Counted from the first letter of the stretch, positions 42,371 through 55,830 are shown. The stretch: 64,000 bases of DNA from Paracyclopina nana (GCA_019096065.1 JAGUCH010000009.1:4536001-4600000), one strand, 5' to 3'. Program-made: numbers and translations. Notes: a model not told the origin generated them from the letters alone.

Positions 42371-45300
42371 ATGGTGAGGTTAAGTTGGCACCAAGCTCAG
42401 CTTCTACTGCTCTGGCTGATCCACACCACGAATTCCAACGCAGACTGCCCAGAACAATGCGTGTGCATGTGGAAATCCGGAAAGGAGACCACTGAATGCA
42501 TAAACAGGTGAATTCCTCGTTTGTTGACGATCACATTCCTCGCTTGAGGGAATCACTTGGAATGTGACGTTCATCTACTACTCTACTTTCATATACTGTT
42601 CATCTACCGTTCTTTTAGTAGTGCATTATGACACAACACTGCATAATGACAACTCTACGCAGCTAGTTTATGTACTGAGAGCTCCTTTGCACAAAGGAAT
42701 TTTGCGTTCCGATTCCTTAAGGAGTTGGTAGATGAACAGAGCATTAATTACCAAAAGAGGCCTAAAAATGTGAAGTAGAAAGCTAATTGGGAATGATTCC
42801 TTGCAAGAAGGTTTATCGAGACTTTGCAGATGATCACCATTTCTAAACTTCAACATGAAAAGGAGAGACAGCCGTCTAAAAAATGTGGGAATTTCCACAG
42901 CTAAGAGATCTCTGAAAAAGCAAACTTTTCTACATTTCACATTGGATTATTAGGTACACTATAGTCTCCAGAACTTTCTTCCACATCCAAGCATTTGTAG
43001 TAACGTATCTACCAGCAGTTAAAAGTTGCACTAAGCAAACATTTGACCTCAGAGCCTTGATTCCATAAAAAGGCTCATTTTGTATTCTGTGACTGTGCTA
43101 GGCCCGGAGAAAATAAAAATAGCCTCATTTAGCTACCATTTTTTTTGCAATGTAGGGACAAAAAAGCAATTCCATCTGGAATTGCTCCCTCAACTCAGGT
43201 GCTGGATCTACGCGGCAACAACATTCGGGTATTGCACAACAATGTCTTCCTTCAACTGGGCATCACAAATCTGCAGCGAATTTACTGCTCCTATTGCGGA
43301 ATTGTGGAAATCGAGCCCAAAGCATTCAGCAGATTAACCAACCTCATTGAGCTGGATTTGTCAGAAAATGCCATGAGGGAGATCCCCTCGGAAGCCTGGA
43401 AAAACGCCAAAGCTCTAATGAGGCTGAGTCTCTCGGGAAACCCCATCAAATTGATCAGGTGAAAATACAATGCATGACACATACACTCAAGGAAATTGCG
43501 TTCATTTCCGCTCACTAATAATATTTGCTTTTTAATGCTAAGGTCGGGAGCTTTCAGTCACTTGCGATTTGTGACCACGCTGGCCTTGTCGCACTGTGAC
43601 ATCGAGACTGTGGAAGATGGAGCCTTCGAGGGAATGGAGGCATTGACTGAGGTCAAATTGGAAAGTAACAAACTCCAATACCTCCAAGGATCCGGCCTTT
43701 TCCCCAGAAATCTCAACCACATTGAGGTAATCAACGTATATTGTAAATAGCAACAAAAACAACAAAGTCGGCGGAAAGAGTCTACGCGGTCCAAAACTAT
43801 TATATTCCGTCTATAGCCGCCCTTTAGCAAACTTTTGCCACCGCCCCCCAAAATGGACGATGCATGGTGGAAAGTTTGAGGAGCTCCAACTTTCCTTTTC
43901 TATTTTCAATAGAAAGAGACTTGGGTATTTTGCTTTACAAGACGAGGGCTGGCAATTCTTCTCTTTTTATCACCCGAGCTAGGACAGTCCAATTTGCTGA
44001 TATACTCACATCCAAAAGCTGACATTCTCTGCTCAACAATGGTGTGCAACTGTATTTTATTGAGCTCAGAAAGCTATAGCTGAGCTTCTAGCCTTTCTTT
44101 TTGTGGATCTAATTGCTGCTCAAAGAGTGCTGAGTAGAATTGGAATGTTGCTGAGCCAGCTAGAGCGGTAGTTTCGCAGCAATATTCTGAGAAGACAGAG
44201 GAAAACCAAGAAAGAGAAGGAGAAAACATCCTTCAACAAAAATATATGCTTCCCTCTTCAGCTCCTTCCATTTCCTGAAAAAGTCTGCTTCTTATTCTTC
44301 TTTTAGCTTTGAAGAGTCTTACGCAAATGCATATTTACTTTTGGCTGGCCGTAAATTATCTAATGAGGCATTATAAAAGCCATTCTCAGACCCAAAAACA
44401 GTCTTTCTGGTGAGGAAAGAAAATGCATCTTCTGAGGCCATATGCAATTGTCTACCAATCTTGAGTTGCCACTAGAATACTAAAAAGCTTTTCCCAAAAA
44501 AATACAAGACACATCTTGACTGATGACGGGCAGATTCTACGCAGGCTACCGCAGAACCTGCCCGTTAACTAATATTATAAATGTGGTTGATGGTAAAATT
44601 AATTCTTGCAGATTCATGACAATCCTTTCACATGTGATTGCCGTCTCCAGGACTTCACTCATTGGTTGCAAAGGTCTGGAGTGCCAAAGCCAGTGGAACC
44701 AGCGTGTAAAACACCACCAAGGTAGTTTATAACTCACAAGGGCGTTCTCATATTGGACTTTAGCTTACCAAAACTTGATTTTGGTTAACCAAAAACCTGT
44801 TTTCGGTAGGTAGGCACTACATAGCGCTTGACTAAAACCAGTTTTTGGTTAACCAAAATCAGGTTTTGGTAAGCTAAAGTCCAATATGAGAACGCCCTAC
44901 ATTCATACCAATTAGAGCACGGAGAGGAATATGCCGCACAGAAAACCCACAGATTTCCCAAATTAACGACATATCTTCTAACTACTAATTACTTCGGGGT
45001 TTTTTGCCTATTAAAAACTAGTAATTTTTGTAATTAATTGAATTGCGCAGTAGCGTGTTATGAACATCTGCACTGGTGGGATCCAGAACTTTTTCACATT
45101 CGGAAAAGTCGACTCACACAAAAATGTGTCAAGACTTTCGCAGAATGCTAGTACTAAACTGATTGCAATTTCCTTTGGCAATTTACGTTTTTGCTCCCTT
45201 TAAGCATTTTCCAATTTGCAGAAGCATTGTACTTCGACGACTTCCGCGTGGAACCAATTCACGCTTTCTTTTGAGGGAATTTAAACTATGCTTTGTAGTT

Positions 45301-48300
45301 GGTTTTTGCTTGGATAAATCCCGCTTTCTCCCCTCGTTGGCCTACTTTTCACTTGCCTAAAAGTGTGACGAATTTCGCATTTTATCCACGTCTATCAGAG
45401 CCGTAGAGAGAAGGCAGAAGATGCTTTCTGCTACGCTGGCAACGAAATTACCCAGCCAAGTATAAAAAAGAGGAGTTAATTTGATACCATTGATCATTTG
45501 AATGCTGCTGTCTTTTATCCAAGTTAGGTAACCTCTTTTCTTCCCTACCCATTGTTTATATTCTGACAAGATTAAGTAGACTGCAAAGATCCTGGGTAAA
45601 TAGAGTAAAGAGTATTCACATTTATCGTAATAAAAGGCTCCAAGTGCTGGTTCTACGCAGACCTAGCTCCCTTTACAGTGCACTGATCCATGACTGATTT
45701 CGCTCAATTTACCAAAGTTTCATTATTATTACTCACAAGAAACTTTTAAAGTTTACATAACGTAATGCTCGGTAGACAACAATGTATCGAGCATAAGCTC
45801 TACGCAGTAAATGATGCATCGGCTCGATTCTACGCAGTTCCTTTGGAATTTCAATTTTGCTTACAATTTATCAAGGCTTGAAAATCGAACCCTGTCTACT
45901 CTGAAGTTGGATGAGCTCGCGTGTTTGCCTCAAGTTGAACCCACGGCCTTGGTGATGGACTCGGTTGCCGGCGCCAACGTCAGCTTACGATGCTCGGTCT
46001 TTGGCCTTCCTACAGCCTCAGTTAGCTGGTGGCACTCGAACAGATTGGTGGCAAATGGATCTGAGTTGCACCATTCTTGGGAAGACCAGTACTATTCCAT
46101 TGCAGAATACCGCACAAATGCTCATCAGGTAAGCCTTCGTGGCCTTTAAGAGTGGCCACAAGGTCAAAGTTATCAGTTTCTGTTATATTACAATGATGGC
46201 CATTTTTCAATTATGCTATGGCCTTTTTTGCTCATTGCAAAGGCCAAGAAGGGCCTTTTCTTTCTCAAGTTGTCTTGGCCTTTATTGAATCCTTTCCAGC
46301 AGAATTACTACTACAGTACTAGTGCAACATCTTGGATTACTTGCCATAAAAACGCTGCATGACTTGACCGGAAGCCACGTTGCGGCAGCTGTTGCTACTC
46401 TAATTTATTTTGGGGGGAAAAAACAGCTGTCACCAGCATACGGGTCATCCTTCACAATAACTCAAACTGGAACATTGTACTGCTGACAAATTGACTTGAT
46501 TCTTGGCCATTGTGCAACGTGCAAAAAAAACCAGCAAGGCACACAGAATTTTGCCAATAAAAATTGCTGTAACGCAATTTTCGCCCACTACACTGCAAAG
46601 CTTTCTTTTATGGCAATAATTCTCAAAATTATCTCATCTCAATTCAGGGCTTTTGCAAGCTTTTTCACTGATGTCAAATTAGCAATTTTGTGCATCTTGC
46701 ATCGTGTTTATGGCCCGTAAATTCAAGTGGCCATTGCAGCCACATAAAAATATAATTTTATCATGTCCAAAAAGCTGGGAAAACTCATCATAATATGGCC
46801 GCAGCAAAAAGTTAGGGCTTCTTTATTGGCTGCCAAAATTGATCCTCTTATGTGAGAAAGCGGTAGTAGCACTTTAGAAAGCCTGCAAAATCAGCTTTAA
46901 AATGTACATTTTTTTTCAGCTGATTTCCGAACTGGTTGTACTGTCCATTCGTCCCGAAGACGACGGATCGTTTTTCTGCTCAGCTCAAAATCCTGCCGGC
47001 GTTGCTCGCTCCAATTTCACCATCAGAATTGTGGAGAACATTGAAGACTCCAGCACTGGAGGAACTTCTGGAGTTTTGCAAGAAAATACTGCTGATTTAT
47101 TCATTCCAGACAAAGCAGACATGTTCAAGGTAGGTGCTTTTTTTGAGCTCATTACTTTGTGTGCTTATCTTACTTGCCCTTTTCTACCACTTATGACTTA
47201 TTTATATTTATTTACATGAAGGGCACGATTATTTCCAAAACACATTATTTTAAGCGTACTATAATCATTTAAAAAAATGCTTTCAGTTTTTTAATAGTGG
47301 CAACATTTCAAATCGATCGTTGCTAACACAGCTTTTGTTTACGTTTTCTTTTGAGCAATCAGCTGACGTCTGCACTAGCTAGCAGTAATGCCGCGCCAGG
47401 CCAAGGTCAGCGCATACACTTGATAAATAAACAAAAATTGGCTGAAAAGCTGATTATGTTGGTAGATGAGGCTTTTATTAGGTACTTTTACCTACCGAAT
47501 AATTTTAAACCACCAGATTCCAGTTTGAGGGGAAAAGTTTTCTTTGAAGAAGTAAAGGGATCGACAAAATTACCGACCACCAAAAGCAAATGGAAGCAGC
47601 TAAGCTAGCCTTCCTCTTTAAGCAGCAATAATGAGGCCCAAAAATTATTACTGGCTCATTCCTAATACTACACATATGCTCCATTTTCTCTCTATGCTTT
47701 GATGGACATGTTAATCAGGTCTTTGAATATGCACCTTCTGAATACCAGATGGGATATGAGTCAACATTCCTGTACCTTTTATGATGTAGTATGAAAAATA
47801 TGTACCACATTTGTGTGGGTGATTCAGGGCTTTCTCCCAAACATAGAAGTAGAAGAAACAGCTGAGATGAGAAGGAATGCTGCCACTGCCAAAGGACTAT
47901 GCTCGGACTTAATCTTATTATAATCAGAAAAGAAACCCTATTTGTGACAACATTCGAAGCCAAGATCATTTTCTTATTACGTAACAACCAACTATTGTAC
48001 TCATATTCAACACAAAAGAATTTAGCAATTCTCCCATAGTTGAAATAAGTTCCAAAATTAGCTCTCATCACGTCCTTGCTTTTTACAAGAGACACACGCA
48101 CAATTGAGCTAAGTGAGGGTCAATCAAATTAATTAAGGCAAGTCCCAAGTGTGTCTTTGCTGACCTCCATTTCAGCGAGAGAAAGCTTTGATCTTTACCA
48201 GCTGCCTTTTCCCTGATTTTTTTCCATCAAGCACATTGCTTTCGGGGTTTTTTTTCGATGAAAAAAAATCTATTTAATGGGATTTGCTACTACAAGAAGT

Positions 48301-51300
48301 ATTGAGGCCTTAGTTTCTTGCACCAGATATTGTTGTTGCTGCCTTCACATGGCCTTTGACAGATAGAAGATGTTGCTTTCAAGACCTCCTATGTTTAGCA
48401 GTAGAGTAAAGCACCAAATAGATGGATAGATGTGTAACCTTGGAAAGTCAAACGAGTATAGCTCCTACCAAAAAAAGCAACCATTTTTCGTGAGAGCCTC
48501 GAAGCTCATTTCCCATAATAATATTCATCGCAGTAGTGAGTAAAATGAGTCAGCAGAGAGTAGGATCATAGATATGAACTTGCCAACTTGGCTATGGCCT
48601 TTATCGGCCTTTGAAGGCCAACTTTAGCTCATAATGAGCCCATGAGGTCAAATTTCAGGGATGTACTAGCAGATGGCACCCAAAGAAATTAGATGTAATG
48701 GCATGGCAGCTTTCTCTTTTTCATTACTAAGAAAGTCCCAAGAGAAATTTTGACAGCAACTAAGAAATACACAAGTTAAAAATCATTTACAATTACACTT
48801 TGTAGGTCCCTTGGGAGAAAACCACTAGGAAAGTAATTTGAATTGAAAAGGCTTTAGATGTTGATTTTCCACAGAATGAGGCTTTTTTAGGCCAACTTTT
48901 TTTTGACAAACTTGCTAGGCAGCCATATTAAATACAAGCAAAAAAAAACCGTGAGCCTGTGCTCGAGGCTTAATGAAATGAGAGCTTTCACCACTTTGAA
49001 CCTTACAGCCGTGAAAGCAAAAAAAATCCTATATGATGATGGCTCTTGAGCTTTTCGAAAATTCCACAAATTTAAACTGAAGATAGCTAGTTGAAAAAAC
49101 ATAAATGCACCAATTTTCCTCTTATATGAATTAAAGAACGAGCGCTTTCACATAAAAAAGTTGAAAATGCTCAAAAAAAAAAACCAAATGTTTTTTATGG
49201 TTCACAACTCACTAAGGACTGGAAAAACCTACCTAAAACGCTTATTTTATTATTTACACAAAACAAAAACAGTTTCTTTCCAAGAAAGCATAACTAAAAT
49301 ATAATTTGCCACACATTGAAATACAGCTAGATGGTAGCGCCATCATTTGGAACAGCGATGATTTCATGAACTAAAAAGCCTCAGCCAGCCTATCCTTGTT
49401 TTAGGTTGAGTACATCTTGGCCTTTGGAGCGGCTGCTGTCATTGTGCTCACCATCATCATCGTGCTCATCTTATACCTCATATTGCAATGCCGATCTCAG
49501 CGGCGAAAAAGGCGGGCAGCTCGGGCCGCCGGCCTCCATTGTGATAGCAACTCGGGCTCCTTCATGGAGAGGTCAACCGTGGACTTCATTGTACCAGGCG
49601 AAATGGAGCTGACCTCAGCCGTGCGGTCTGTCTCTTGCAGCTCAGTGAATAACAAATGCAACGGCCTCAAGGTCAACAACGGCGGCCTCGGAGCAGCCTC
49701 CAAGCTCAACAATGAGGACAAGGAGAGTGGCAACGATGGCGACGACGAAGAAGACTACAATGTGGTGAAAAAGTACAACAACCAGCCTCTACATCAGCAG
49801 CCTCCAAGCTACAGGCAGCCTCCACCGTACGGAGGCTGCCCTCGGAATAGCAGCAATCCATTAGTGTGCTGTCCTTGTTGCGGAGAAGTGACTCAGCAAA
49901 TGTGGCCGTTTCAGCCTCCGCCACTTCAACAGCAGCAGCAGCCTCTAATGGGCCCGAGGCTGTGCCCGACGCGGCCTCTCAACCACCGGCCTCCAATCAT
50001 GATAGAGCATCACAGCAACTTCGGGTTCCCTGTTCATTTCCCCAGGCAGCCTTTTTTCTACCCCCAGCAATGGCCTCCGCTGCAGCAGCCTCCACACCAG
50101 CCTCTGCAGCCTCCATTGAGCATTCTGAAGGCTCAGCAAGGATGGGTGATCCAATCGGATCACGAAGAAGTCAAGTATGGAGCTTACAGCGATGGAGAGG
50201 CGGAGAAAGGCCAATACAACAAAATGAGGCCAGGCAGGTCGAGGTCACTGCCGCGAAGGCCAGCCTCGGGCATGCTCGTGAACAGCCCACGTGGTGTGCT
50301 ACCCCATTACGTAACACTTTCGAGAGCGGCCACCGTGGAATCAACGGGGCTGCAATTTGAGCATCAAAGCATTCAATTTCGTGGAGGAGGAGGACAGCAG
50401 CAGCCTCAAAAGCCTCCAACTACGACCAAAATTGCAGTTCGCTACAGCTCACAGCCTCAGCTCAATGGAATTTTGGAGTTTCCACCTTTGATGCCGCAGC
50501 AAAAACCTCCCCTGCCCCCACTAAGTACCAAGCCTCAATTTAGCTCGCTCAAACTCAAGGCTGAGCAACATCAGCCCAAATATGTGCAGCCAGTTTGTCA
50601 ACAAGGCTCAGCAATAGAAAATGCTGAGTATTTGTTTCCTGACTTGCCACCACCTCCAGATGCTCTACTCGATAACGGAGGCTCATCTCCACCCTCACAA
50701 GACCTACAAACTAACTCAAGGTGGGTCGATCCTTAAGATATCTTAAAATCATTTTTTTAAATTATGCTAGGCCTAAACACTCTACTACAAAGAGGGGCGG
50801 GACTTTTTTTTGCGAAAACCATTCGAACTTTTTTAGTTCGGCTATATTTAAATTCAACTTTGGGCCAAAATTGCCTCAAAAAATCGGCTCATCTTGAAAA
50901 AGCGACAGCGCATAATTTTTTTTAATTTCTTGAGTTCGCCACTCTTTATATTCAGAGTTTTTAGCTAGCCCCAATTTTAACTCTACCAAAATTAAGACCA
51001 AATTGGAGCTTTCTAATGTCAAGCCTACTGTGAAACCTTCCCAAATTAAAGTTGAAACCTAATGGAGATATTTTTTCCAGGTGCTCCAGCCTTGATGACC
51101 TTCAATGGGTGACATCAGCAGCTGAAATGTCCAGGCTGCAACAGCTGCAAATGTCCAACCCTGGCTTTCACACCAAAAGCCAACCATTCAAAAGCAGCAC
51201 TTTGCCAACCAACATGATTCGACCCACTGGCCCCACGAGCATCATGAAGAAGCAGCGGCCTTTAAAGGCCGCCACTCCAATCCTAGCATCAACAGGACCA

Positions 51301-51918
51301 GTTTCGGGAGCTGTCAGGGTGGACTTGTCAACAGCAGACAAATCCATACGAAGACGGCCGAGCGAGTGCGAGCTCAAGTTGGACACCTCCCCCATGAGGC
51401 CTTCAATAAAGGCCACACATGTGGAGGAGAGGTCCATAAATAATCAGAGGCATTCAGGGATCTCCTTGGCCTCGTCCAATAGCAAGAAAGTCATGTTCTC
51501 TGGGGTTGTCAGTGATGGCGAGAGTCCAAACGAAGAGGATGACAATGACCAAGTTTGGGTCCTTCGAGATGACGATGAAGGCCACCAAAGGCCAATACTA
51601 GACGATGGCATTCCTGTCACAGGAGTGATCGTGGCCCAACCAAGGCCATGTCAATACGTTCAGATACAGAAAGGCGCTTCAGCAGCAGCTGGAGGGCCTT
51701 ATGGGAATTCCAGTCCAATAAAGGCCGCAAAGGCCGCCCCTCCACCCCCACCTCCAAGAACGACCCCAGTGAATAGTAACATGGCTTCAGCAGCGGCAAC
51801 AGCTCAAGGCCTAAGACCGGTTAACCCAGTGTTGCAAAGGCCAGTGCAATTGCAGCAATTCCATGAGAGTCCAGATGAAGGCTACCATGAAGATGATCAA
51901 GGCTCAGAAGCACTTTGA
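42371..51918 (+). CDS. Kekkon-like LRR-Ig transmembrane receptor, about 1,116 aa
   Basis: Exons: 42371-42507, 43156-43458, 43543-43726, 44612-44721, 45876-46128, 46920-47129, 49405-50720, 51081-51918; all phases agree. Order: signal peptide (1-24), LRRNT with CPEQCVC (26-46), about five or six LRRs (56-208), LRRCT (NPFTCDC to LACL, 212-261), one Ig domain (Cys284, Trp296, Cys349), TM helix 403-426, then RSQRRKRR and a 690-residue cytoplasmic tail. The tail is rich in Gln/Pro (CAGCCTCC codon runs, about 515-660) and has PPPPDALL, SRCSSLDDLQW and a C-terminal SPDEGYHEDDQGSEAL. Insect Kekkons modulate EGF-receptor and BMP signalling; this function is only inferred. A 160-bp MITE lies 17 bases after the exon 4 donor. 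Poly(A) signal at 51,999-52,004. Confidence 0.9.
44739..44898. mobile_element. 160-bp palindromic MITE, copy 2, in a Kekkon-like intron
   Basis: Same length and ends as 31,586-31,745, centre inverted. ACA flanks both sides (44,736-44,738 and 44,899-44,901), a possible 3-bp duplication. It begins 17 bases downstream of exon 4. Confidence 0.85.
47130..49404 (+). other. 2.3-kb Kekkon-like intron before the transmembrane exon
   Basis: It contains a forkhead/E-box combination (GTTTACG at about 47,337 and CAGCTGACG at about 47,360) and an 85-codon open frame (47,351-47,608) without family match. Otherwise AT-rich and unremarkable. Confidence 0.35.
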
Positions 51919-51998
51919 CGAAGGCTGAATAACAAATGAGTCTTCATACACCTATTAATAATGGCTGTGATGCCTTCTAAATCTACTTCTATGTTAAA

Positions 51999-52004
51999 AA
52001 TAAA
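51999..52004 (+). terminator. Poly(A) signal of the Kekkon-like gene
   Basis: AATAAA lies 81 bases after the stop codon. Confidence 0.6.
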
Positions 52005-52009
52005 GTGCA

Positions 52010-54760
52010 CGTCATGATACGTTTCTTATTCATACTAAAAAGCCCTAAACTCCCTTGGGACTTGTTGGCTTTCTTCATGGGGAAGAGATGGGAGGCAAGT
52101 AAAAAAAGCAGGTTAAAGGCCAAAAAGGCCATTTTTAACAGGCTAAATGTAGCCTCATTAAAGGGAAGGCCCAAAAGTCGGTGAAAAAGGCTGAATAGCA
52201 AATAGGCTGCTTTTGCCATTAATAGGCCAAAAAAGGCCACAAAATGGCCGAAATATTTCTTTTTTTTGTTCCATATCTTCGCATTTCCTGTGCATCATTC
52301 CTAATTTGTAAATACTGCAGCATGAGTATTCCTTGGTAGCTAATGCAGCGGAATAGAAGTGTCACTTTTAATTTTTATGTATATGCAAGATGCACACAGA
52401 GAAGAAGAGCTTTTGTTGGCATAAGCAAAAGACTAGCTATGTAGCATGGAAGTGAAACTTTTTTGAGCTAGAAAAAATTCCATAAAGAAAAAGAGTGATG
52501 GAAGCTGGAAGCTTCCGCTAACGTCCGCTTTATAATTCACTTTTTTTCTCGAGTCGAAAAAGAATTGCTAATTTTCAGCTGGGAGCCTTCAAAATAGCTC
52601 ACAATAATGGTTTCCAAGTTTTATGGAAGGAAAATTGCAGATGAGCGGTGCTCAAGTTTTAGGGCTCGGAAACAAGATTGAATTTCGCAGGGAAAGGTGT
52701 CGTGAAAAAGAGTCAATTTTTCAAGATCTAAATCTGCATGAAATAACGACACACCAACATAAACAAGCCTCGTACATAATGCTAGGCTGGAAGCTAGTAT
52801 ATGCATACAATATGTACCCATAAATAAAGCTGTAGTGCCACTTTTTATCAAGTTGGTCTCAGGTTGGAAAAGTGAGCTCACTCAAGAGAGAACAAAAAAA
52901 GCTCATCTAATTGAGCTGAAGTTTCAAAAAGATTTTAAAGTCACGTGTCTGCATTTCTGCCAAAGAAAGCTCAAGTTTTTTTTTGCAAAAATAATGAGAT
53001 AAAGAAAAAAAACTTTTAATGACAAACTTTGCGTTCAGTTTCTATGACGGATTTTTTGTGTGCAAATGAGCATCACATTATTCTATAGGGTATCGATGTT
53101 GCGACGTTGGCTTGTTTTCTGTTGATCAAGGCCAATTTTTGGGTCCTTTGTGAATTGTTGAGCACCTAGGCTTTCGAATGCACAGTGGACCATTTTGGCC
53201 GAATGCATAATAGGTATGTTCACTGATTTTTAAGTCTGCTCATTTGAACTAAAAACTTGCCTAAATAGCAACGTGTCAAATTTTGTTTCCACATGATGAA
53301 AACTCCTAGAAAATTCCCAATTAATTTTTTTCGAATGGAAACTTTGGTTAAATCGTAAAGGCTTCATTTGAACTCATGCGTGGAAATAGCTTCCTCATAT
53401 TGAGTAAAGTGCATCATCTTTCAAACTCAGAATCAAAGGCCAAATAAAATGCAAATTAGATAGTTGAAAACTGCACTAGGAGTATTTTCAAACAACTTGG
53501 AGAATGCTCAATCTAAAAGGTTTGAAACTAAAGCTCATTCAATATAATTGACGCGAGTGCATTAAATTCGTGGATTTTCCTCCAGATTCCATTTTGGCCG
53601 TAGAGCTGAAATACTGGTCGGGTTTCTATGCCTTTTTACAACACTTTCCTTGCCAAGTGAGCTTTAAAAAGTAGGCACAGCTTTACTCCCCAAAGCCGCT
53701 ACAATCGTAAAAGCTCTCCAAAAACGTAATAGGGCGTGAATAAAAAAAGCATGCATGTGAAAAGAGCAAGAAATGATCCGAGTTGCTGAGCGCACAGTGG
53801 ATTATTTTGCCACTTGGAATAAGAAAAAATATGCCTGTGAATTTGTGCCAGAATACAATTATAAATTCAAAAGAGCACAACAACTCTTTGTGGAATAACA
53901 TGCATAGTTAATCTATAAAACGAAGCAGGTTTCGTGCACTTTTTGTTTCGGGGTGCAAGCACACTTTTTCGGAAAATGAGAAATGGTCGAGTGACCCTAG
54001 TGCACATTTTTATGCACTTCCATAATGGGAGAATTTGGCGAAAACCCGAAGAGCAAAACAGCAGCAACAAAAGGCGGCATTATTATTATACTTATAATGG
54101 ACACAGGCTGCATTCTTTCCATCAACTACGAACCAATGAGAAATGGAGGAATTTTGAAATGGGAAAAAAAGCCCGGAAAGTTGCGAAGTGTAAGAGAAAA
54201 ATGACTTGTGCATGCATAGCTTCCTTTTCAGTTGTTGCTGTTGAAAGTTCAAAAAGTTGAATTGTAGCGCAGAAAAGCAGGATGTTCTAGTTTGTCTGAA
54301 ATGGCTTCTTCTTTCTCTGTAGATTTTATGGCCCATTTGCAAGAAGAGTCGTTAGGGTGTCAATTATTCTGAAATGCTCCTAGGAAAACTGGGCCATTAA
54401 AGGGACTTCCCAGTGGTTAATCCAACTCATATGAGCTAAATTATAACACTGACTCAACTGAGGCGAACATTGAGGAGGAGGAAAAAAGAGGCGTCCTTTT
54501 TTCGGTGGCTGTCCTTGAGAAGTCTATCAATTTGTTGCTGCAGAGGCTCGATACATAACAAGATCATGGCAGCAAATCCAATGAAAGAAGGCCAAAACTT
54601 TCTAAGATGGAGAGCAACTTGGCCACCACAACAAATGATGGCCTTCATCTCCTAATTGAAACCTTTGCTTGGTGCGACAACACAGAAGTTTTCAATAATA
54701 GAGCGCATCATAATTTTTCTCCTCAAAACTAGAATTCTACATGAACTTACGATTTTTTCC
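52010..54760. other. Intergenic region between Kekkon-like and cyclin J genes
   Basis: AAGGCC/GGCCTT words are dense at 52,100-52,250. No gene, RNA or structured repeat is supported. Open frames of 60-110 codons overlap on both strands at 53,930-54,340 without motif support. Confidence 0.35.
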
Positions 54761-54764
54761 CATC

Positions 54765-55830
54765 TCAGGACTTTTCCAATGCTGCTGACAGTGACATGGT
54801 CGTTGGTGTTTCATCTTCCATCATAAAGGAATTTCTGCTCACATATCCCTCATCGGTTGCTACTGCAGAACTTTCCAATACTTTGGCCTTTTTTCTCGGT
54901 GGTGTCTCTTCTTCGTGGTGGGTGACAACATCTTCGAGCAAGTATGCTTGAGTGCTGTCCTCAAGCACATATGTGGCCAACATTAACCGAGCACAGTGGT
55001 TAAAATCCTGGGCAGAAAGCATCATGAGCCGTTGAAGGCTGGAAGGCCACACTGGGCTGATTTCCAGGACTGCGCGAGCACTGAATATGGCGGCACCTGC
55101 AATTTTCGCGTGGTTCACTCCCAAGAGAGCCACTTCCTGAAATGGAATACAAAATGGTTAGTGGTGAGCACAGGGCTGGTGGCATTGTCATAAACATACC
55201 TGCATTGATACGTCTAGAAAGTAATGGATAAAGTCTGTGAGGCAATCCAGGACCTCGTCAAAACTGCCCTCAGTAGCTGCACCTGCCACAAGATCCTCGG
55301 TGTGCAAGACATGCTGCATTAACAAATCGACATAATGCGTCGGAGATGGGATGAAAATGTTCCAATCGAAGTAGGCGAGGATCATGGCTTCCAGGTCGCG
55401 AAAGTCCTTCGCGGAGCATGGACTGGTAAAGTCCAGCAATGACTTGAGCTTGGAGAACTTGGGCAAGCGTGTCTCCTTGCAGTCGAATTTCACAGAAATC
55501 GACAAGGACGCAAGACAGACGAAATGGAGGCAGCTGGGCACTGACTGCAAAGAGAGAGAGAGACTCATCCAGATGCATTAAGGTATGCTTCAAGATTACC
55601 GTTGACAGCTTTTGGCCGCTGCCGCCAATGTCATGGCCATCCATGAAACGATCGAGCAAAATGACCGCCAAGTGAGTGGCGGATTTGGGGATTTGCAACT
55701 TCTCGGCACTTGTGCACGTCCAATCGACCAAAACCCGTCTCTGATCCAGTTGTGGCGACTTGCAGTCGACGTCGACGAGGCGAGATTCTCGGGACCTCAT
55801 GTACAACAGGGTTTCTGTCAGATATTCCAT
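54765..55830 (-). CDS. CCNJ: Cyclin J-like protein, about 315 aa
   Basis: Exons (minus): 55830-55600, 55544-55200, 55136-54765, joined in phase 0. Residues about 28-140 form a cyclin N box: RRVLVDWTCTSAEKLQIP, then THLAVILLDRFMDG, a form characteristic of cyclin J. The second box covers about 145-265 (LPKFSKLKSLLDF, DLEAMILAYFDWNIFIPSP, then IAGAAIFSARAVLEISPVW). The C-terminus is hydrophilic with PPRKKAKV, a possible nuclear signal. Cyclin J binds Cdk partners and acts in oogenesis and early divisions in flies. The frame is intact and the length normal. It is divergent from the poly(A) polymerase gene with about 850 bp between start codons. Confidence 0.85.

Noticed and set aside
47351-47608. 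85-codon frame within the Kekkon-like intron
   Set aside because: No start context, splice signals or homology; the surrounding intron is non-coding.
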